A stretch of 64,000 bases of DNA, from assembly GCF_004016525.1 (NCBI RefSeq), contig NZ_SACJ01000006.1:62001-126000 (forward strand), given 5' to 3'. The position numbers and the translations under genes were made by a program. The notes under the pieces were generated by a model that ran no database searches, was not told the DNA's origin, and worked only from the letters and a program-made list of their open reading frames with translations. Below are positions 63,072 to 64,000 of the stretch, in pieces (within the stretch, counting starts at the first letter, position 1; each line of letters starts with the position of its first letter). This DNA is from Flavobacterium sufflavum. Its GTDB lineage: Bacteria > Bacteroidota > Bacteroidia > Flavobacteriales > Flavobacteriaceae.

Positions 63072-64000
63072 TTATTTCTCTTTTGTAAAAGGAATTGTTC
63101 TTGAATCCCCAATAATCATATCAAATCCTGTTTTATCTTCATTATATTTAAATTTTAAACCGGCACGTTTCGATTCGAATTCATCCTTTCCAACAGCATT
63201 TACTGAAAACTCCGGATAATCAGTAATTTCTACATTCAACAAGGTATTTTTCTCTGATACAACAATTTTAATTGGCATTCTTGAATTAGAAAATGTACCT
63301 AAATAAGCATCATAAACCACATCTTTTTCAACCACACCTTTATCAGCAGTCCAGATATTATTAGCTTCATTACTATCCGGGAATACATGATCAGGATCAA
63401 GAGTAATGCTTTCTATTTCTTCTGTAGAATTGTGTTTAAAAGTCCATTCCACATTTTTTTGCCAAACTTCAACCGGTAATTTTACTCGATCTACTTTTCC
63501 GCTTTTCAATTTAACATCTAAAATAACTGGCATTGGCATTTTTTCGAAATTTTCAATACTTATAAAAACACCTTTTTTAGGATCGTTTTTTACATATTTT
63601 ATAGAATTTACGCCTTGATCAAAACGCCAATTGTTTTGAAACCAACCTCTCCAAAACCAACTCAAATCCTCTCCTCCTATATTTTCCATCGTTCTAAAAA
63701 AATCATCTGGCTGCGGATGTTTAAATGCCCAACGCTTAATATAAGTTCTAAAAGCCAAATCAAAACGTTCTTCTCCAAGCACTTGCTCTCTTAAAATCAC
63801 TAATCCTGAACTTGGTTTAGAATAACACAAATCGCCAATATTAGCCTCCTTCATATTATCTGGCGAACTCAAAACTGGTTCTAATTCAGGATCAGTATAG
63901 GAAGCACCACTTTCGTGCATATCGTCTTTTTCTTCTTTAAACTCTCCATTATTAAAATCAATATCACTTAACGAATTAATAAAAGTATTAAAACCTTCAT
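63072..64000 (-). CDS. M1 family aminopeptidase, C-terminal part (runs off the right edge)
   Basis: The frame is open to the window end and encodes about 309 residues. It starts with EGFNTFINSLSD, where Glu is the third zinc ligand position of M1 peptidases (the HExxH helix lies beyond the edge). SSGLVILREQVLGEERFDLAFRTYIKRWAFKHPQPDDFFRTMENI and LSWFWRGWFQNN are typical of the helical C-terminal part. The remainder is a beta-rich domain of the kind found in Bacteroidota M1 enzymes. An internal ATG at 63920 is not the true start. Confidence 0.9.
   Translation of the reverse strand, partial: EGFNTFINSLSDIDFNNGEFKEEKDDMHESGASYTDPELEPVLSSPDNMKEANIGDLCYSKPSSGLVILREQVLGEERFDLAFRTYIKRWAFKHPQPDDFFRTMENIGGEDLSWFWRGWFQNNWRFDQGVNSIKYVKNDPKKGVFISIENFEKMPMPVILDVKLKSGKVDRVKLPVEVWQKNVEWTFKHNSTEEIESITLDPDHVFPDSNEANNIWTADKGVVEKDVVYDAYLGTFSNSRMPIKIVVSEKNTLLNVEITDYPEFSVNAVGKDEFESKRAGLKFKYNEDKTGFDMIIGDSRTIPFTKEK

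Noticed and set aside
1..64000. CRISPR array, insertion sequence, rRNA or tRNA genes
   Set aside because: No regularly spaced repeats, transposase frames, or rRNA/tRNA-like sequences were found on reading through.

Overview
The window is AT-rich DNA from a member of the Bacteroidota, most likely a Flavobacterium-like flavobacterium. Supporting signs are TAnnTTTG promoter boxes, GH92/GH130 glycan-degradation genes, a NagB-LmbE fusion, RteC-like and Bacteroidota-type mobile-element genes, and many products resembling conserved flavobacterial hypotheticals. No rRNA, complete tRNA, CRISPR array, transposase, integrase or relaxase is visible.

Region 1 (1-19.3 kb) is a catabolic block for eukaryotic-type N-glycans. 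A leftward operon of eight genes encodes a GH92 alpha-mannosidase, a sodium-solute symporter, a GH130 mannosyl-GlcNAc phosphorylase, a CBM9-like protein, a GH18 endo-enzyme, a second GH92, a glycosylasparaginase and the start of a probable GH20 hexosaminidase that runs off the left edge. A LytS/LytR-type two-component pair diverges from it. After a stand-alone PAS histidine kinase, set among copies of a short repeat, come a NagB-LmbE fusion and a GH29 fucosidase. Together these could strip mannose, fucose and GlcNAc and cut the GlcNAc-Asn link. No SusC/SusD pair is present here.

Region 2 (19.6-33.6 kb) looks like an export and maturation locus for a modified peptide. A 102-residue double-glycine-leader peptide with ten cysteines in its core lies upstream of a leftward gene run: an MG2-type surface protein, two GT25-like proteins (one without the EDD motif), a GT14-like protein and one more GT-like protein. 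The divergent arm encodes a fused C39-like/VKOR/thioredoxin membrane protein, a C39 peptidase ABC exporter and an HlyD-type adaptor. UDP-galactopyranose mutase and a DUF707-like protein sit next to it. This gene content recalls glycocins (disulfide-bonded glycopeptides) and is the strongest candidate for an undescribed peptide system.

Region 3 (33.7-40.1 kb) has a DoxX-like protein and a sigma factor, then a mobile-element-like module: an RteC-like protein, a highly structured 112-nt palindromic DNA, a helix-turn-helix excisionase-like protein, a replication-initiator-like protein and a DnaC-like ATPase, interspersed with REP-like repeats.

Region 4 (40.4-53.0 kb) is a compact, co-oriented defence operon. 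A type I restriction-modification system (half-S, M, S, R) encloses a Fic protein and a two-gene CBASS (HNH-SAVED Cap5 effector and SMODS/AGS-C nucleotidyltransferase) between M and S. It also encloses a two-TM GGDEF protein plus a small beta-rich protein between S and R. The S subunit carries two near-identical target-recognition domains, which predicts a palindromic target.

Region 5 (53.0-62.2 kb) holds a secreted trypsin-like protease, a probable outer-membrane protein, a Tat-signal amidohydrolase, a conserved unknown, a stretch of strong inverted repeats with a tiny Cys-rich ORF, a gene interrupted by one in-frame TGA, and a leftward cluster of small unknown genes including a DUF5675 protein. 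Region 6 (62.0-64.0 kb) returns to core chromosome with a structured small RNA (possibly 6S-like), cmk and the C-terminal part of an M1 aminopeptidase.
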